NCBI RefSeq assembly: GCF_000308755.1 | Contig: NZ_BAGF01000079.1 | Location: 182,224 to 246,223 of the forward strand | Direction: 5' to 3' | Origin: Nocardia pneumoniae NBRC 100136 | GTDB taxonomy: Bacteria > Actinomycetota > Actinomycetes > Mycobacteriales > Mycobacteriaceae | DNA: 64,000 nt | Shown: piece after piece, positions 1-8,795 of the stretch | Layout: each line of letters opens with the position of its first letter | How positions within the stretch are numbered: the stretch's first letter is position 1 | The notes under the pieces: model-generated | What the model was told of the DNA's origin: nothing | Databases searched by the model: none | The model's input: only the letters and a program-made list of their open reading frames with translations | Made by a program: the position numbers and the translations under genes

Positions 1-2
1 GG

Positions 3-251
3 ACGCCGCATCAGGCGCGGCGGGTCAGTGAGGACGCGTGGGTGGTGTCCTATCTGCGCGGGCGGATGGTGACGACGGAGCAGGCGACAGCGGCTATCCA
101 AGCGGCGGAAGCGGTTTCGCTGATGGAGGAGTTGGCGAGCCGCATCGGGCTCACGGCGATGGAAGCGCTCGGCCTGGTCGTCATCGAGAAGCCGTGGGAT
201 GCCCGTGATGGGTACCGGTTGCCGCGCCCGGGCGGGCGGCATCGTCGATGA
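3..251 (+). CDS. C-terminal part of an unknown protein, truncated by the window edge
   Basis: The frame is open from the left edge to a TGA at 249-251, with an in-frame GTG at 42, so the true start probably lies outside the window. The visible part has about 82 codons. It has high third-position GC and an amphipathic, alanine-rich helical composition, followed by a basic tail ending in GGRHRR. The stop overlaps an ATG of the following frame (ATGA at 248-251), which suggests coupling to the DUF4254 gene downstream. I do not recognise a family and assign no function. Coding status rests only on codon bias and context. Confidence 0.4.
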   Translation, partial: TPHQARRVSEDAWVVSYLRGRMVTTEQATAAIQAAEAVSLMEELASRIGLTAMEALGLVVIEKPWDARDGYRLPRPGGRHRR

Positions 252-307
252 CTCGCGCGTTTCGCGCACTGCCCGGCAATACCAGTCGACAACAGGGGGT
301 AATCGCG

Positions 308-748
308 GTGCGACCGCTGCCGACCAAAGAACTTGTCCTGCATGCCTGCCGCGCGGCGCCGCGCCGCGATCATCCGATCCTGACGTCCGCCCACCTACTC
401 GCCGGACTGCATCAGCGTCGGCTACTTACCGAACCGGGTGGGGCGAACGACATCGATCAGCATCGGGCCGGGCTCGTCATCGCCATCGACCGCTGGGTCG
501 CCACCGAGACGCCGCTTCCGCACGGCGGCGCGCTCATGCACACCGAGACCGTCGGCATGGTGATCGACCGGCTCGCCCAGTTCTCCGCGTCCGCTCACGA
601 AATACTGCCCAGCGCACCGGAATGGGCCGTGCACGACGCCTGGGAGCGCCTCGCCGAACTCGCGCTCGGGTACGAAGACCTCGCCTACGAGGTCGCGGCG
701 GGTCTGCGCCGCCTGCCGTACCTCAGCGGTCCACGCTCGGCGTCATGA
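308..748 (+). CDS. DUF4254 domain protein
   Basis: The protein is about 146 residues. It resembles the DUF4254 proteins found in many copies in Nocardia: it opens with a PLPTKELVLHACR-type segment, has a central IDRWV segment, then HTETVGMVIDRLAQFS and a C-terminal LAELALGYEDLAYEV helix. The function of the family is unknown. I prefer the GTG at 308 because an AGGGGG ribosome-binding site lies 8 bases upstream and the family usually begins near this point. An in-frame ATG at 248 would add 20 residues and overlap the preceding stop. The 3' end overlaps the convergent DUF3349 gene by 6 bases. Confidence 0.75.
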   Translation: MRPLPTKELVLHACRAAPRRDHPILTSAHLLAGLHQRRLLTEPGGANDIDQHRAGLVIAIDRWVATETPLPHGGALMHTETVGMVIDRLAQFSASAHEILPSAPEWAVHDAWERLAELALGYEDLAYEVAAGLRRLPYLSGPRSAS

Positions 749-1033
749 ACCTCCGGCACCGTGCTCGAGATCCGGCCAGGCGCGCGCTTCGACGCGGGCG
801 CGCACTCGAGCGACGTCGGCTTCGGAGGGCATGTCGTTGGTGATCTTGGTGATGGTGACCTGGATATCGGTCGTGTCGCCGGGATCGGCCAGCTCGGCGG
901 CGATCCGAGCCACCTCCTCGTCGGACAGGCGGCGGCGCAGCAGAGCGAGCAGCGGGATGTAGTCGGATTCCGGGACACCCTCCGGATATCCGGCCCGCAG
1001 CCAGTCGATGATCGCGCTTAGGAACGGAGGCAT
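743..1033 (-). CDS. DUF3349 protein, second copy
   Basis: This is a 96-residue DUF3349 protein. The N-terminal half carries the family pattern IIDWLRAGYPEGVPESDY, followed by a helix with LLRRRLSDEEVARIA. It is clearly a paralogue of the DUF3349 protein encoded just upstream (1051-1392), with 17 bases between them. It is the last gene of a leftward operon that starts with pitA. M. tuberculosis has one DUF3349 gene (Rv0543c) in the equivalent place, so this copy looks like a local duplication. The molecular function is unknown; small all-helical folds have been reported for the family. Confidence 0.85.
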   Translation of the reverse strand: MPPFLSAIIDWLRAGYPEGVPESDYIPLLALLRRRLSDEEVARIAAELADPGDTTDIQVTITKITNDMPSEADVARVRARVEARAWPDLEHGAGGS

Positions 1034-1050
1034 CGGCGATCGCTTCTCGG

Positions 1051-1392
1051 TCAGTCGGAATCGGCGGGCGGGTCGGCCAAGGGCCAGCCACCCGCCGCCA
1101 AGTGGGAGGCGACGCGGGCAATGTCGTCGTCGTCCGGTTGCTCCTTCGCGATCCGGGCGATGGCCTGCTCGATCTCCACGCGGGTGATCCCGGATTCCGG
1201 ATTCGAGGCCGCCAACTCCTCGGCGATGGCGGCCACCTCGTAGTCGGTGAGGTGGCGATGCAGCACCGCCAACAGCGCGACGTAGTCCGACTGCGGAACG
1301 CCCTGCGGGTAACCCGCACGCAGCCAGCTCACGATCTTGCCGAGCAGCTTCGGCCGGAGTTTCGCTTGATCGGTCACATCGCCGCCCTTCAT
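1051..1392 (-). CDS. DUF3349 protein, first copy
   Basis: This is a 113-residue DUF3349 protein with the signature KIVSWLRAGYPQGVPQSDY and the following LLAVLHRHLTDYEVAAIA helix. The ATG at 1392 overlaps the stop of the upstream membrane-protein gene as ATGA, so translation is probably coupled. A GTG five codons further in is an alternative start. Position in the pitA operon and sequence make it the counterpart of M. tuberculosis Rv0543c. The C-terminus is acidic (PPADSD). No biochemical role is known. Confidence 0.87.
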   Translation of the reverse strand: MKGGDVTDQAKLRPKLLGKIVSWLRAGYPQGVPQSDYVALLAVLHRHLTDYEVAAIAEELAASNPESGITRVEIEQAIARIAKEQPDDDDIARVASHLAAGGWPLADPPADSD

Positions 1393-1673
1393 GCCTGTCC
1401 GAACAGATGGATGCCGAATCTGGCCGCCAGGAACGCTCTGGCCGTGTACAGGATCCCACTGATGATCGCCGCGACGACCACCACGAGGCACAGCAGCGCG
1501 ACCGCGAGCGCCGGATAGTTGCGCCGCACCGTGCGTCCGTCCGCGGCGACGGTGGCCGACAAAGACCAGAACCGCACCCCGATCGCGAAGATCATCGGCA
1601 AGCCCGCGCCGAGCAGCAGCCCGGCCACGGTGACCTTCCCCAGCGAGTTCAGATTCGTGACGAGAGTGTGCAC
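1389..1673 (-). CDS. small two-helix membrane protein (Rv0544c-like)
   Basis: The product is 94 residues with two clear hydrophobic helices, around residues 14-36 and 53-75, joined by a short polar loop containing ADGRTVRRN. It starts 11 bases after the pitA stop and overlaps the next gene by 4 bases, so it belongs to the pitA operon. M. tuberculosis has a protein of similar size and start (Rv0544c) beside pitA. It may assist the phosphate transporter, but that is inferred from position alone. Confidence 0.8.
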   Translation of the reverse strand: MHTLVTNLNSLGKVTVAGLLLGAGLPMIFAIGVRFWSLSATVAADGRTVRRNYPALAVALLCLVVVVAAIISGILYTARAFLAARFGIHLFGQA

Positions 1674-1684
1674 GCCTGGTCCTC

Positions 1685-2923
1685 CTACACCTGGGCCGAA
1701 TGGGTCGAGTTGGATGGGGTGGCCGGGCCGCCGTCAGCAGGCTTCTCCGTGATCGCCTGGGGATCGGTATTGTCGCCCGGCCACTCATTGACGTTTCCGG
1801 TGTGCACCGGGTTGCGCCGCGACCGCAGATACATCAGCGCCGACAGCGCGATCAGGATGGCGAACACCACGAGCACGCCCGCCAACCCGCCGATGACGTG
1901 CGCGATGGCCCAGCAGATCGCCCCGGCCACCCCGGCCAGCGGCAAGGTGAGCAACCAGGCGACCACCATTCGTCCCATCACGCTCCACCGCACCTCCGCG
2001 CCCTTGCCGAGGCCGGTGCCGAGGATCGAGCCGGTCGCGGTCTGCGTGGTGGACAGCGGCAACCCGAAGTGCGCGGAGGTGAGGATGATCGCCGCCGAGG
2101 CGGACTCGGCGGCCAAGCCCTGCGGTGAGTCGATTTCGACCAGGCCCTTGCCGAGCGTCCGGATGATCCGCCAGCCCCCGAGATAGGTACCCGCAGCGAT
2201 CGCCACGGCACATGCGGCCATCACCCACAGCGGCATCTCGTCGTTCTTGGTGAGCGTCCCGTGCGCCACGAGCGCGAGGAAGATCACGCCCATCGTCTTC
2301 TGGGCGTCATTGGTGCCGTGCGCCAGCGAGACCAGCGAGGCGGAGCCGATCTGCCCCCAGCGGAAGCCCTGGGTGACCTTGTCCTCGTCGGAGCCCCTGG
2401 TGATCCGGTAGACCAGCCAGGTGCCGATCGCCGAGACCAGCGCGGCGACGATCGGGGCGAGCACCGCGGGAAGAATGATCTTGGTGACCACGCCGTCCGA
2501 ACCGGACGCCCAGATCACCCCGCTCCAGCCGAGCGCGGCCAGCGTCGCGCCGATCAGACCGCCGAACAGCGCGTGCGAAGAACTCGACGGCAACCCGAAC
2601 AGCCAGGTCAGCAGGTTCCACAGAATCCCGCCGACCAGCCCGGCGAACACGATGACGAGCAGATCGTGACCCGACACCGCGTCGAGGCGGACGATGCCCT
2701 TGGCCACGGTCGCGGCGACGGCGACCGACAGGAACGCGCCGATCAGGTTCAGCACCGCCGAGAGCGCGACCGCGATGCGCGGCCGGAGCGCACCGGTGGC
2801 GATCGAGGTCGCCATGGCGTTGGCGGTGTCGTGGAATCCGTTGGTGAAATCGAAGACGAGCGCCGTGCCGATGACGATCAGGAGAACCAGTAGTTCGACG
2901 GTCACGCCTCCAGTGTGAAGCAC
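1685..2923 (-). CDS. pitA: low-affinity inorganic phosphate transporter PitA
   Basis: This is a polytopic membrane protein of about 412 residues in the PiT family, which couples inorganic phosphate (as metal-phosphate) uptake to protons. The PiT signature FDFTNGFHDTANAMATSIATG is near the N-terminus. A second repeat half contains SLAHGTNDAQKTMG, the inverted-repeat counterpart typical of PiT carriers. The start used is the GTG at 2923; a GTG at 2905 would shorten it by six residues. The C-terminus ends in a polar tail. It is the first gene of a leftward operon with a small membrane protein and two DUF3349 proteins. Confidence 0.93.
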   Translation of the reverse strand: MLHTGGVTVELLVLLIVIGTALVFDFTNGFHDTANAMATSIATGALRPRIAVALSAVLNLIGAFLSVAVAATVAKGIVRLDAVSGHDLLVIVFAGLVGGILWNLLTWLFGLPSSSSHALFGGLIGATLAALGWSGVIWASGSDGVVTKIILPAVLAPIVAALVSAIGTWLVYRITRGSDEDKVTQGFRWGQIGSASLVSLAHGTNDAQKTMGVIFLALVAHGTLTKNDEMPLWVMAACAVAIAAGTYLGGWRIIRTLGKGLVEIDSPQGLAAESASAAIILTSAHFGLPLSTTQTATGSILGTGLGKGAEVRWSVMGRMVVAWLLTLPLAGVAGAICWAIAHVIGGLAGVLVVFAILIALSALMYLRSRRNPVHTGNVNEWPGDNTDPQAITEKPADGGPATPSNSTHSAQV

Positions 2924-2993
2924 AGGTTAATTCCGGTGCCGCCCGGTTGCCGCGAACCGTTCGTCCAGGATGGGCTAGCCTGGTTCGCCCTGC

Positions 2994-4250
2994 TCACCCG
3001 AATCGGGTGCAGCCGGAGGCCACCGGCCGACCGGCGAAGCGATCGTCGATCCACTCGGTGGCGCCGGGGATGCCGCTGAGCCCGACCAGGAAGTGTTCGC
3101 CGAGGTAGACCTGGAAATCAACCGACGTCCCGGCGCGACACCAGTCCGCGTAGAGTTTCTCCGCGCCGGCCAGCGGCACCCATGGATCGTGCGAGGCGTG
3201 ATAGAGGAACACCGGCACCGTCGGCGCGGCGGCGCCCATCCGATTGGCGGCCAGGATCTCCTTGATCACCGGCAGGTCGGTGGGCGCGGACGCGTCGGTG
3301 AGCACCTGCACCGGGATCGGCGCCACGACCCCGGCGAACTCCTGCGCGGACATGCAGAAGTCCTTGCCGATCTGGGCCAGGCGCCAGCCGTTGTCGTTCA
3401 TCAACCCGAGCATCTCCGGGTACTCCCGCGCCAGCCCGAGCGTCGCGGCCAGGAAGACCCCGGACGCGAGGTTGCGGCCGTTCATGGTGTCCAGCAGCAT
3501 GCCGAAGTCGGCGGGGACGCCGCCGAACGCCGCACCCACCAGGTTCAGCTCCGGCGCGTACTCCGGCGCCAACTGGGCGGCCCACCCGCTGGCGATGGCG
3601 CCACCGGAGTATCCCGTGAGCACCGTCGGCGTGTCCGGTCGCAAGCCCAGCTCCGGGGTTCCCACCACGGCCCGGATCGCGTCGAGCACCGCGTGCCCGG
3701 CCATCACGCCCGCCCCGTAGGCCTGCCGTGGGCCCTGATGATCGGGCACGAGCACGGCATAGCCCTTCGACAGGGGAATCTGCGCGGCCCAGAGCTTGGC
3801 CGACAGCTCGCCCTTGAGCTCGTAGGACGGCGCGCACCGATGCCCGAGCGAATCGATGGCGGCATTGAACGTCAACAGTGGGCGCGGTCCCGGCCCGGTC
3901 CACGGCGTCCTCGGCACCAGCAGCGTCGCGACCACCGGAACCGGGCGTCCCTTGGCATCGGTGGATCGCAGCAGCAGTTCGGTGGAGGTCAACGGAAACA
4001 GCGTCAGGCCGGTGCCGCCGGGGCGGGCGGCCAGAACCGTCCCGAGCGGCTGGCTCTCGAACTCCGGCGGCGGCGTGTAGAAGGGATCGCCCAGCGGCGT
4101 GGGCAGAATTCCGCTGTACTCGCGCGACGGCGTGAGCAACTGCTCGATCGGATTCGCCTGCGCGGGCATCCCGACCGCACTCACCGCCACAGCGCCGAGC
4201 AGCGCCACCAGCACTCGGGCAGACCGCCCGCCCAGCAACTTTCGCATCAT
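2994..4250 (-). CDS. secreted lipase, LIP family (PF03583 type)
   Basis: This is an exported alpha/beta hydrolase of about 418 residues. The chosen start (ATG at 4250) gives a classical signal peptide: basic MMRKLLGGRSAR, a hydrophobic stretch, then cleavage near PAQA-NP. The nucleophile elbow reads LTGYSGGAIAS. Candidate partners are the aspartate in YHASHDPWVP and the histidine in LGEHFLVG, the usual order for this family, which is expanded in Nocardia and mycobacteria. An in-frame start 29 codons upstream would put a basic stretch before the signal peptide and is less likely. Substrate specificity cannot be read from sequence. Confidence 0.88.
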   Translation of the reverse strand: MMRKLLGGRSARVLVALLGAVAVSAVGMPAQANPIEQLLTPSREYSGILPTPLGDPFYTPPPEFESQPLGTVLAARPGGTGLTLFPLTSTELLLRSTDAKGRPVPVVATLLVPRTPWTGPGPRPLLTFNAAIDSLGHRCAPSYELKGELSAKLWAAQIPLSKGYAVLVPDHQGPRQAYGAGVMAGHAVLDAIRAVVGTPELGLRPDTPTVLTGYSGGAIASGWAAQLAPEYAPELNLVGAAFGGVPADFGMLLDTMNGRNLASGVFLAATLGLAREYPEMLGLMNDNGWRLAQIGKDFCMSAQEFAGVVAPIPVQVLTDASAPTDLPVIKEILAANRMGAAAPTVPVFLYHASHDPWVPLAGAEKLYADWCRAGTSVDFQVYLGEHFLVGLSGIPGATEWIDDRFAGRPVASGCTRFG

Positions 4251-4417
4251 CCCACCCACCCGCCGATTCCTTGTCCGGAGCACGAACCGGCCGAACCATT
4301 GCATTGTGGCGGCCATCCGGAACCTTGCGCTGCCCATACTTACAGTGGCTCAACGTGCTTCGCACGCCCGACACGCGCCCTCGGCGGAGCGGGCGTGCTT
4401 CACTTCGAAAGCGGTGA

Positions 4418-5929
4418 TCAGGGCAGCAGCGCGCGAACGGTGTCGATGGTGTCCGCGTCGGCGGGTTCCTTGTCCGGGCGGTAGCGCACGACGCGAGCGA
4501 AACGCAATGCGACGCCGCCGGGATAGCGCGGGCTCACCTGGACCCCGTCGAGGGCGATCTCGACGACCAGCCGCGGCCACAGGTACACGGTGTGCTGATC
4601 GCGGGATCGCTCGTGCCGCGGGAATTCGGCGGTCTGCCAGTGCAGCAGCGCGTCGGTGAGACCTTTGAAGGTCTTGCCCACCATGACCGGGTCGCCCGTG
4701 TCCGGGTCGCGGGCGCCGAGGTGCAGATTCGACAGGTAGCCCGTGCGGCGGCCGTAGCCCCACTCGGCGCCGAGCACGATCAGATCGAGGGTGTGCGTCG
4801 GCTTGATCTTCTGCCAGGCCCGGCCGCGCCTGCCCGCCGCGTACGGCGCGGTCAACGACTTGACCATCACGCCCTCGTGCCCCGCCGCGAGCGCGCCGTC
4901 GAAATATTCGGCGGCCGCCTCGGCGTCCGGCCGCAGCAGCGCGGGAATGCTGTGCTCACCGGCCACTTCGGTCAGCGCGGCGCGCCGCTCAGCCAGCGGA
5001 GCGTCGAGCAGGTCCCGGCCGTCCAGGTGCAGGCAGTCGAAGAAGTACGGGTGCAGCAGCAGCTCGCGCGTGGAACTCACCTCGGCGAAACGGCTCATGG
5101 TCTCCTGGAACGGGCGCGGCCGCCCGGCGTCGGTGAGCGCGAGCGTCTCCCCGTCCAGCACCACGCTCGTGCAGTGCAGACCGGCCACCAACTCGACCAG
5201 CTCCGGAACGCCCGCGGTGATGTCGCGCAGCGTCCTGGTGAACACCCGCACCTGGTCCCCATTCCGATGCACCTGGATGCGGGCGCCGTCCAGCTTGTGC
5301 TCGACGCTCACCTCGCCCTCGAATTCGAGCAGCGCCTCGTCCAGCGTCGCGCCGGGCGAGGCGAGCATCGGCTGGATCGGACGGCCGACCTCGAGCCGGA
5401 ATGCGGCGAGCGCGGCGGCGCCGCCGGTCAGCGCGGCCGCGGCGGTGACCGGCAACTGGCCCGACAGCATGTACGCCCGGCGAACCAGGTCGGCGGGGAC
5501 GTCGGCGGCGATCGCCACGGCTTCGGCGACGACGGCCGTCAGCGCGCCCTGGCGCAACTCCCCGGTCAGCAGGCGCAGCAGAAAGCTCTGCTCATCCGCG
5601 GTGGCGGCGGACCACAGCGCGGTGAGCAGTTCCTTCCGCCGGGCCGCCGACCCGGGGCCGGAGGTCTCGGCCAGATCGCTCAGCGCGGCGTGCACCGCGG
5701 GCACCGTCAGCGTCGCCGCGGCCGCTGGTGGATGATCCAGCGCGGCGAGTGTGCGCCAACCCGTCCCGATCCGGCCCTGCGGCAGTTCACCGGATACCCA
5801 GGCGACCACCGGCGCCAGCTCCTGCGGCGCGGCCGACGTCAGCAGCCCCGCCAAGGTGGCGATCTTCGTCTTTCGCGACCTGGTCGCCCGCACAGTCTCC
5901 GAGGCCAGGACGACATCCGAGAACAACAC
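4418..5929 (-). CDS. ligB: ATP-dependent DNA ligase LigB
   Basis: This is a 503-residue ATP-dependent DNA ligase. An N-terminal helical DNA-binding domain precedes the adenylation domain, whose nucleotidyltransferase motif I is HKLDGARIQ with catalytic Lys about residue 212. Later motifs include VLDGETL, YFFDCLHLDG, EGVMVKS and the motif V segment AWQKIKP. The OB-fold domain follows, and the length matches mycobacterial LigB (507). I chose the GTG at 5929 because VLFSDVVLASETV aligns with the known LigB start; longer N-termini in the open frame are non-homologous. It is transcribed divergently from ramB across a 96-base gap. Confidence 0.92.
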   Translation of the reverse strand: MLFSDVVLASETVRATRSRKTKIATLAGLLTSAAPQELAPVVAWVSGELPQGRIGTGWRTLAALDHPPAAAATLTVPAVHAALSDLAETSGPGSAARRKELLTALWSAATADEQSFLLRLLTGELRQGALTAVVAEAVAIAADVPADLVRRAYMLSGQLPVTAAAALTGGAAALAAFRLEVGRPIQPMLASPGATLDEALLEFEGEVSVEHKLDGARIQVHRNGDQVRVFTRTLRDITAGVPELVELVAGLHCTSVVLDGETLALTDAGRPRPFQETMSRFAEVSSTRELLLHPYFFDCLHLDGRDLLDAPLAERRAALTEVAGEHSIPALLRPDAEAAAEYFDGALAAGHEGVMVKSLTAPYAAGRRGRAWQKIKPTHTLDLIVLGAEWGYGRRTGYLSNLHLGARDPDTGDPVMVGKTFKGLTDALLHWQTAEFPRHERSRDQHTVYLWPRLVVEIALDGVQVSPRYPGGVALRFARVVRYRPDKEPADADTIDTVRALLP

Positions 5930-6025
5930 CCTGCCGACGGTAGCCCCGAGGTATGACACCCATGCGGCGACCCGAGTGCTAATCGCACATTGGCACGGAT
6001 GCGAAACCGCCCATAGGCTGGGCCC

Positions 6026-7432
6026 ATGGCCAAGACTTACGTCGGGGCGCGGCTGCGTCAGCTGCGGACCGAACGCGGACTGAGCCAGGTCTCGCTGGCA
6101 CAGCAGCTGGAGATCTCGGCGAGCTACCTCAACCAGATCGAACACGACGTGCGCCCGCTGACCGTACCGGTGCTGCTGAAGATCAGCGACCTGTTCGGCG
6201 TCGACGCGACCTTCTTCGCCGCCCAGGACGACACCCGGCTCATCGCCGAGCTGCAAGAGGTCGTCATGGACCAGGAGCTGGGTATCGAGGCCGACGCCCA
6301 GGAGATCGCGGACATCGTCTCGGCGCATCCGAGCATGGCCCGCGCGCTGGTCAACATGCACAACCGCTACCGCAACACCTCCGCGCAGCTGGCCGCGGCC
6401 ACCGAGGACCGGTTCGCCGACGGCGCGGGCAGCGGCGCGATCAGCAAGCCGCACGAGGAAGTGCGCGACTACTTCTATCAGCGCCAGAACTACATCCACG
6501 AGCTGGACACGGCTGCCGAAGAACTCACCGCCCGGATCCGCTTCCACGGCGGCGACGTGAACAGCGAGGTCGCCAGGATGCTGCGCGCGCACGACGTGCG
6601 GATCACCGAACGCATCGATCTCGGCGAGGGCGTGCTGCACCGCTACGACCCCCAGACGCGGAACCTGGAGATCGCCCCGCATCTGTCCGGTGGGCAGCGC
6701 ACCTTCAAGCTGGCCGCCGAGCTGGCCTACTTCGAATGCGGCGACCTGCTGGAAAAGCTGGTCGAGGAGGGCAATTTCGCCTCCGAGGACGCCCGCAAGC
6801 TGGCGATGCTCGGCCTGGCCAACTACTTCGCGGCGGCGACCGTGCTGCCGTACACGCACTTCCACGAGGTGGCCGAGGATTTCCGCTACGACATCGAGCG
6901 GCTGTCGGCGTTCTTCACCCAGAGCTACGAGACAATCTGCCACCGGCTCTCCACGCTGCAACGACCGTCGCTGCGCGGCGTCCCGTTCTCGTTCGTCCGG
7001 GTCGACCGGGCGGGCAACATGTCCAAGCGCCAGTCCGCCACGGGTTTCCACTTCTCCTCGAGCGGCGGGACCTGCCCGCTGTGGAACGTCTACGAGACCT
7101 TCGCCTATCCCGGCAAGATCATGACGCAGATCGCCCAGATGCCCGATGGCCGCAAGTACCTGTGGGTGGCCCGCACGGTGGAGCGCCGCGCCACCCGCTA
7201 CGGCCAGCCGAGCAAGACCTTCGCCATCGGCCTCGGCTGCGAGCTGCGCCACGCGAGCCGCGTGATCTACGCCGACGGCATCGATCTCGACGAAGTGCAG
7301 CCGACACCGATCGGCGCCGGCTGCCGGGTATGCGAGCGGGCCAACTGCCCGCAGCGCGCGTTCCCGCCCCTGGGCAAGGTGCTCGACATCAGCGAGCACC
7401 GCAGCTCGGTCTCGCCGTACGTGCTGAAGTAG
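6026..7432 (+). CDS. ramB: RamB-type short-chain fatty-acyl-CoA-responsive regulator
   Basis: This is a 468-residue cytosolic transcription factor of the ScfR/RamB type, which controls acetate, propionate and glyoxylate-cycle genes in corynebacteria and mycobacteria. Residues about 8-62 form an XRE helix-turn-helix (RQLRTERGLSQVSLAQQLE, SASYLNQIEHDVRPL). The middle has an IrrE-like fold segment without a HExxH zinc motif. The C-terminal part ends in the conserved cysteine cluster CRVCERANCPQRAFPP. Length and start match RamB (Rv0465c). It is followed by a strong hairpin terminator at 7442-7476. Confidence 0.92.
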   Translation: MAKTYVGARLRQLRTERGLSQVSLAQQLEISASYLNQIEHDVRPLTVPVLLKISDLFGVDATFFAAQDDTRLIAELQEVVMDQELGIEADAQEIADIVSAHPSMARALVNMHNRYRNTSAQLAAATEDRFADGAGSGAISKPHEEVRDYFYQRQNYIHELDTAAEELTARIRFHGGDVNSEVARMLRAHDVRITERIDLGEGVLHRYDPQTRNLEIAPHLSGGQRTFKLAAELAYFECGDLLEKLVEEGNFASEDARKLAMLGLANYFAAATVLPYTHFHEVAEDFRYDIERLSAFFTQSYETICHRLSTLQRPSLRGVPFSFVRVDRAGNMSKRQSATGFHFSSSGGTCPLWNVYETFAYPGKIMTQIAQMPDGRKYLWVARTVERRATRYGQPSKTFAIGLGCELRHASRVIYADGIDLDEVQPTPIGAGCRVCERANCPQRAFPPLGKVLDISEHRSSVSPYVLK

Positions 7433-7441
7433 TCGCCCCGA

Positions 7442-7476
7442 TCCGGCCGGTATCGGGAGTACCGACACCGGCCGGA
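7442..7476. terminator. hairpin terminator between convergent ramB and MFS gene
   Basis: A perfect 10-base stem, TCCGGCCGGT with ACCGGCCGGA, encloses a further 4-base stem TCGG/CCGA. It sits in the 56-base gap between the converging stops of ramB and the MFS gene and can serve both strands. There is no long U-tract, which is common in high-GC actinobacteria. Confidence 0.7.
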
Positions 7477-7488
7477 GATCATGTTCGA

Positions 7489-8721
7489 TCAGGCGGGCTC
7501 CACCGCCTGCTGGATACGCAGGCCGACCGCCGTCATACCGAGGGCGGCGACGAGCAGGAGCGCCAGGACCCAGGCGAGAACCGCGAAGCCGTGGGGCGCG
7601 GCGGCCGCGGCGACGAGCGGGCCGATGGTGGCGCCCACATAGAAGCTGAACATCGCGACCGACATGGCGGCGGCGCGGGATTCGCCGCCCAGTTCGCCCG
7701 CGCTCTGCAATACCGCGGGAGCGACGACGCCGACGCCGCCGACCAGGACCGCGAGCAAGACGGTCAGCACGAGCGGATGCGTGCCTTCGAAGGTCGCCAC
7801 CACCATCGCGGACGCGGCGATCAGCACGCCGAGCACGATCTGACGGTGCTTGGACAGCCTGGCCAGCGGGACCGCGACGAAAGGCAGCGCCATCATCACC
7901 GGCAGCGCGCCCGCGCGCAGCGCGAGCAGTTCCCCCGAATTCTCGATGACGCCGGTCAATTCGAGGCCGGTGTACACGCCGACCATCGCGGCCATGCTCA
8001 TCGCACCGGCGAGCAACAGCGGCAGCAGGGCCCCGATGCGCAGCACCGCGGGAATCGCGGCGTAGCTGTGCCGCAGCGGCCGGTCCCGCCCGGCCGGTGC
8101 GTCTGCGACCAGCACCGAGCGCAATACCAGCGCCAGCACTGCGAAAACGACTGCCGAGGCGAGGAATACGGTGCGCCAAGGGAATGCGCCGACGATCGCC
8201 TGCGACACGATCTGCGCGATCACCGTCGCCGCGAGGAACGCCGTCGACACCGACATGGTGGCCACAGCGCGGTGCGCGGGGTCGAGGCGGGTGGCCACAT
8301 AGGCCATGATCGCGGGCGGAATCGAGCCCACCACCAGGCCCTGGACCACCCGCAGTCCCACGGCCAGCGGCGCACTGAACGCCAAACCGGTCAACAGTGT
8401 GACCACCCCGGCGATCAGCATCCCGGTGACCAGCACCCGGCGGTGACCGTAGCGGTCGGACAGCGGACCGAACAGGACGAAGCCACCGGCGTATCCGAAC
8501 GCGAACGCGCTGATGATCCAGGTCATCACGGCCGAGCCGACGCCCCAGTCGGCTTTCATGGCGGTGAACAGCGGAATAGGGACGTACATCTGACCGGTGG
8601 CCAGGAGGGCGGAGAGGACGAAGAAGGGCACAGTGCGCCGGGTGTGGGCACGCGATGACGCGCCTGGGGTGCGCGTGTCGGCCGAAGTGTCGGCCGCGGG
8701 CTGAACGATGGACATTGCCAT
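7489..8721 (-). CDS. MFS transporter, drug/proton antiporter type
   Basis: The product has about 410 residues and 12 predicted membrane helices. The signature between helices 2 and 3 is FGPLSDRYGHRRVLV, matching the major facilitator motif GxLaDrxGrRxxl, and a proline/glycine-rich helix 5 region follows. It is divergent from a TetR regulator, and a perfect palindrome in the shared gap suggests TetR-controlled efflux. The substrate is unknown. The start was set at the ATG at 8721; another ATG lies two codons further in. Confidence 0.85.
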   Translation of the reverse strand: MAMSIVQPAADTSADTRTPGASSRAHTRRTVPFFVLSALLATGQMYVPIPLFTAMKADWGVGSAVMTWIISAFAFGYAGGFVLFGPLSDRYGHRRVLVTGMLIAGVVTLLTGLAFSAPLAVGLRVVQGLVVGSIPPAIMAYVATRLDPAHRAVATMSVSTAFLAATVIAQIVSQAIVGAFPWRTVFLASAVVFAVLALVLRSVLVADAPAGRDRPLRHSYAAIPAVLRIGALLPLLLAGAMSMAAMVGVYTGLELTGVIENSGELLALRAGALPVMMALPFVAVPLARLSKHRQIVLGVLIAASAMVVATFEGTHPLVLTVLLAVLVGGVGVVAPAVLQSAGELGGESRAAAMSVAMFSFYVGATIGPLVAAAAAPHGFAVLAWVLALLLVAALGMTAVGLRIQQAVEPA

Positions 8722-8755
8722 GCGTCGAAGGTAAGCCCGCCGACGGCTCGATGTC

Positions 8756-8771
8756 AACCAAATAGTTGGTT
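8756..8771. promoter_or_regulatory. putative TetR operator
   Basis: A perfect inverted repeat, AACCAA-ATAG-TTGGTT, lies between the divergent MFS and TetR starts. Its centre is about 34 bases from each start codon. Position and symmetry fit an autoregulatory operator of the TetR encoded at 8796-9638. This is inference. Confidence 0.6.
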
Positions 8772-8795
8772 TAATGACCTGGTAAAGTCTTGGTC

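Noticed and set aside
4418..8761. A single 1447-codon open frame on the minus strand
   Set aside because: Only the last 503 codons resemble a protein family (LigB). The rest lies opposite ramB and out of frame with the MFS gene, with GC-skewed low-complexity translation. It is a chance open frame in high-GC DNA.
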